Assembly: GCA_910586725.1 (NCBI GenBank)
Contig: CAJUJL010000021.1
Coordinates: forward strand, 1 to 50,363
Source of the DNA: an uncultured Lachnospiraceae bacterium
GTDB lineage: Bacteria; Bacillota; Clostridia; Lachnospirales; Lachnospiraceae
DNA length: 50,363 nucleotides
Direction: 5' to 3'
In this document: positions 48,553 through 50,363 of the stretch, piece by piece
Numbering within the stretch: position 1 is the stretch's first letter
Layout: each line of letters opens with the position of its first letter
Notes under the pieces: generated by a model
Seen by the model: only the letters and a program-made list of their open reading frames with translations
What the model was told of the DNA's origin: nothing
Databases searched by the model: none
Position numbers and translations under genes: made by a program

Positions 48553-49476
48553 ATGTTTAAGAAGACAAAAGTCAGAAGCATTCTGGAACTTCTGGGAAAA
48601 AATCTAAGCGCAAGGGAGGTGTCAAAAGTTTTAGGTGTATCCAGAAACACCGTTGCCGAAGTTCAGGCATTGTTTTTACAGTCAGGCAGGTCATGGGATG
48701 ATATTTCCGAATGGGATGACGACAGACTCTATGGACTGTTTTATCCGGATAAGTTTAAATATAAGCCCAGATATGCACCAGTTGATTATTCTTACGTCCA
48801 TAAGGAATTAAAGAAGACAGGCGTCACAGAGAAGCTCCTTTGGGAAGAATACTGTGCCAGATGTGAGAAAGACGGGGTAAGTGCATGTTCTTATATAACA
48901 TTTGCTAAAAATTATAAGAAATTTACGGCAGATAAAAACTATACGAGCCATATAGAACACAAACCCGGATTAGAGATTGAAGTTGACTGGTCCGGCCCTG
49001 CAATGAGCTATACGGAGCCGGATACCGGGGAACGTATAACAGCATACCTGTTTGTCGCAACCATGCCCTACAGCCAGATAAGCTATGTGGAAGCCGCAAC
49101 AAGCATGAATGAAAAAGCATGGCTTTCCTGTCATGTGAACATGTTCCGGTTTTTTGGCGGGACACCGGTAAAAGTTATCTGTGATAACTTAAAAACCGGA
49201 GTGACCTCACATCCTAAAAGAGGTGAGATCATACTAAATGAGGCGTATCTTTCTCTTGGCGAGTATTATTCCGTCGCTATCATGCCAACAGGCGTCAAAA
49301 AGCCAAAGCAGAAAGCAAGTGTGGAAGGGAGTGTGGGTAAGACTGCCACGACTGTCATCGCAAAACTCAGAAATGATACCTTCCCATCATTAGCCGCATT
49401 AAATGCCGGAATCCGAAAAGCGGTAAAAGAATTCAATGACAAGCCTTTTCAGAAGCGCCCCGGAAGCCGCCGGAGC
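48553..49476 (+). pseudogene. istA: IS21-family transposase IstA, 3'-truncated by IS3
   Basis: The first 308 residues match IstA: an N-terminal helix-turn-helix (about 18-38, LSAREVSKVLGVSRNTVAEV), and the RNase H-like catalytic core with Asp145 (EVDWSGP), Asp211 (CDNLK) and Glu258 (ASVEGSVG). After GSRRS (residue 308) the frame runs into IS3 sequence and ends at TGA 49500 after seven foreign residues. Full-length IstA is about 400-520 residues, so the C-terminal DNA-binding and IstB-contact part is missing. AAGGAGG precedes the ATG. Confidence 0.85.
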
Positions 49477-50363
49477 ATTGATATTGTCAATATTGGTTGA
49501 CACTTTTTTACAAGGATATCAATGCCTAAGCTGCAGTATCCATAGTTTCATAATATCTCTGTCTCTTGACCATAGGAGGAAGCCCCTCATTGGAGGAGCA
49601 TATCCTCCTGTTGTTCCAATAGCTGATAAAGTATCTCCAGATCAGGGTTTTCAGTTCCTCGATCGTCATTTCCTCAGTGTTACAGCGGCCATATAGGAGT
49701 TCCTCCTTCATCCGTGCCCACATGCTCTCGCACCGGGCATTGTCATGGCAGCGTCCCCCGGCGCTGTGCATGCTTTGGATTATGCCGTATTTTGCAATTG
49801 CCCTGCGGTAGGTTTCGCTGGTGTACTGTGTTCCGCGGTCAGAGTGGATGACGGCTCCCCTGAGCGCCGGATAGGAACGGGCCGCATTGGCAAGCGTTTG
49901 CTCGCATAATGGAGCTTTCATGTTCGTGTCCATTGCCAGCCCGAGGACGGCGGCGTCAAAGCAGTCAAATATGGCCGACACATAGAGCTTTCCGTCTTTT
50001 GCCTTGATTTCAGTGATGTCTGTGACGCATTTTTTCAGCGGCTCTGCGGAGGTGAAATCCCGTTTCAGCAGGTCATCGGATTTGCGCGCCTCGCGGTCAG
50101 CTTTTGTAATCCCGTTTGGTTTCCGTTTCGGGCGGTGGCTTAAGCCAATTTCTTCCATGACGCGGTAAACCGTCCTCTCTCCGGGAATGCGGATTCCCTC
50201 CGGCTGTTTCAGCAGAAGGGCTTGATACATACGGATTCGTCCGTATGTGTCATTGCATTCGTCCTCTGACGCAATCGCCCGCATGGCATCAGCCAGATTT
50301 TGATATTTCCAAGGGCGGTCTTTGTCAGCCAGATATTTATAAAACCCCTGCCGGGTCACTTTG
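49477..50363 (-). mobile_element. IS3-family element inserted in istA (partial at window edge)
   Basis: The left boundary is inferred at about 49477-49491, where homology to IstA ends. An A/T-rich terminus with ATATTG-CAATAT symmetry follows. The element runs out of the window, so its other end, OrfA and target duplication cannot be seen. Confidence 0.7.
49526..50363 (-). CDS. IS3-family transposase OrfB (partial)
   Basis: The frame is open to the window edge; the GTG at 50359 is just a codon, and the true start lies outside. The visible 277 residues hold an N-terminal HTH_21-like helical part (about 1-80) and the rve/DDE integrase core: Asp114 (TDITEIK), Asp174 (HSDRGTQY) and Glu211 (RCESMW), in the order of IS150-type OrfB. 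The C-terminus ends normally, with a WNNRRI-type segment before the stop. In IS3 elements OrfB is usually expressed as an OrfAB fusion by frameshifting; the needed part is not in view. Confidence 0.88.
   Translation of the reverse strand, partial: KVTRQGFYKYLADKDRPWKYQNLADAMRAIASEDECNDTYGRIRMYQALLLKQPEGIRIPGERTVYRVMEEIGLSHRPKRKPNGITKADREARKSDDLLKRDFTSAEPLKKCVTDITEIKAKDGKLYVSAIFDCFDAAVLGLAMDTNMKAPLCEQTLANAARSYPALRGAVIHSDRGTQYTSETYRRAIAKYGIIQSMHSAGGRCHDNARCESMWARMKEELLYGRCNTEEMTIEELKTLIWRYFISYWNNRRICSSNEGLPPMVKRQRYYETMDTAA

Larger units (their letters stand above)
48368..49476 (+). mobile_element. IS21-family element, 5' part
   Basis: It begins near 48368 and is cut at about 49477 by an IS3-family element. 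Three terminal repeats of the IS21 kind occur at its left end: GGGAGCCACC (48378-48387), GAGAGCCACC (48400-48409) and CGGAGCCGCC (48432-48441). It holds istA; istB is not in the window and would lie beyond the IS3 copy. Confidence 0.75.

Overview
The window looks like a chromosomal segment of a Gram-positive, moderately AT-rich Clostridia, most probably a member of the Lachnospiraceae. The basis is the gene order (der-plsY-gpsA, tig-clpP-clpX-lon-yihA), strong AGGAGG-type ribosome binding sites, TTGACA/TATAAT promoters, lysine-rich FN3 secreted proteins, and family types common in that group (TIGR04086, DUF4250, DUF512/PDZ radical SAM). No rRNA, tRNA, CRISPR array or prophage is visible. All statements come from reading the sequence; no database search was run.

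Layout. (1) 76-4075: a two-helix membrane protein of unknown function, a PD-(D/E)XK nuclease-like protein with a slippery 12-bp repeat, and a secreted protein with two thioredoxin-like and two FN3 domains. (2) 4109-8910: an accessory stress-response block. A strong promoter drives a roughly 390-nt leader with a 12-codon ORF and two mutually exclusive terminator-like hairpins, followed by a MutS2-like ATPase without Smr domain. Facing it is an operon of a secreted DxDxDG-repeat protein, an ECF sigma factor and a membrane anti-sigma factor whose outer part is a complete class D beta-lactamase-like domain. (3) 8945-10645: a small regulon of an XRE repressor, a DUF4190 membrane protein and a 33-residue membrane peptide around an operator array, then a conserved anchored protein. 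(4) 10646-14461: trigger-factor-like lipoprotein PPIase, asnS, TIGR04086 and TraX-like membrane proteins.

(5) 14656-44901 is mostly housekeeping on the plus strand: DUF512 radical SAM protein, der, plsY, gpsA, dut, dnaE, pfkA; tig, clpP, clpX, lon, yihA; a zinc-type ABC transporter; a parvulin PPIase, DUF4250, a GH13 enzyme; a thioesterase, an X-Pro aminopeptidase, polA, coaE fused in frame to an FtsA-like ATPase, a WalJ-like metallo-hydrolase and an EEP-family hydrolase. (6) 45042-50363: a large secreted SGNH esterase and a decayed paralogue, broken by a frameshift and by an IS21-family element that is itself interrupted by an IS3-family element running off the window.

How genes work together. 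Protein quality control is heavily represented: trigger factor, ClpXP, Lon, a cytosolic parvulin and an exported PPIase. Phospholipid precursor synthesis (gpsA and plsY) and DNA replication and repair (dnaE, polA, dut) lie in tightly packed runs with stop/start overlaps. The most novel-looking unit is the sigma/anti-sigma operon at 6427-8910. It is read here as a candidate beta-lactam-sensing transmembrane switch: the outer domain carries the class D motifs STFK, SxV, YGN and KTG and is tethered through an RsgI-like Asn-Pro module to a short cytosolic segment likely to bind the sigma factor. The MutS2-like gene behind an attenuator-type leader is the second candidate system.
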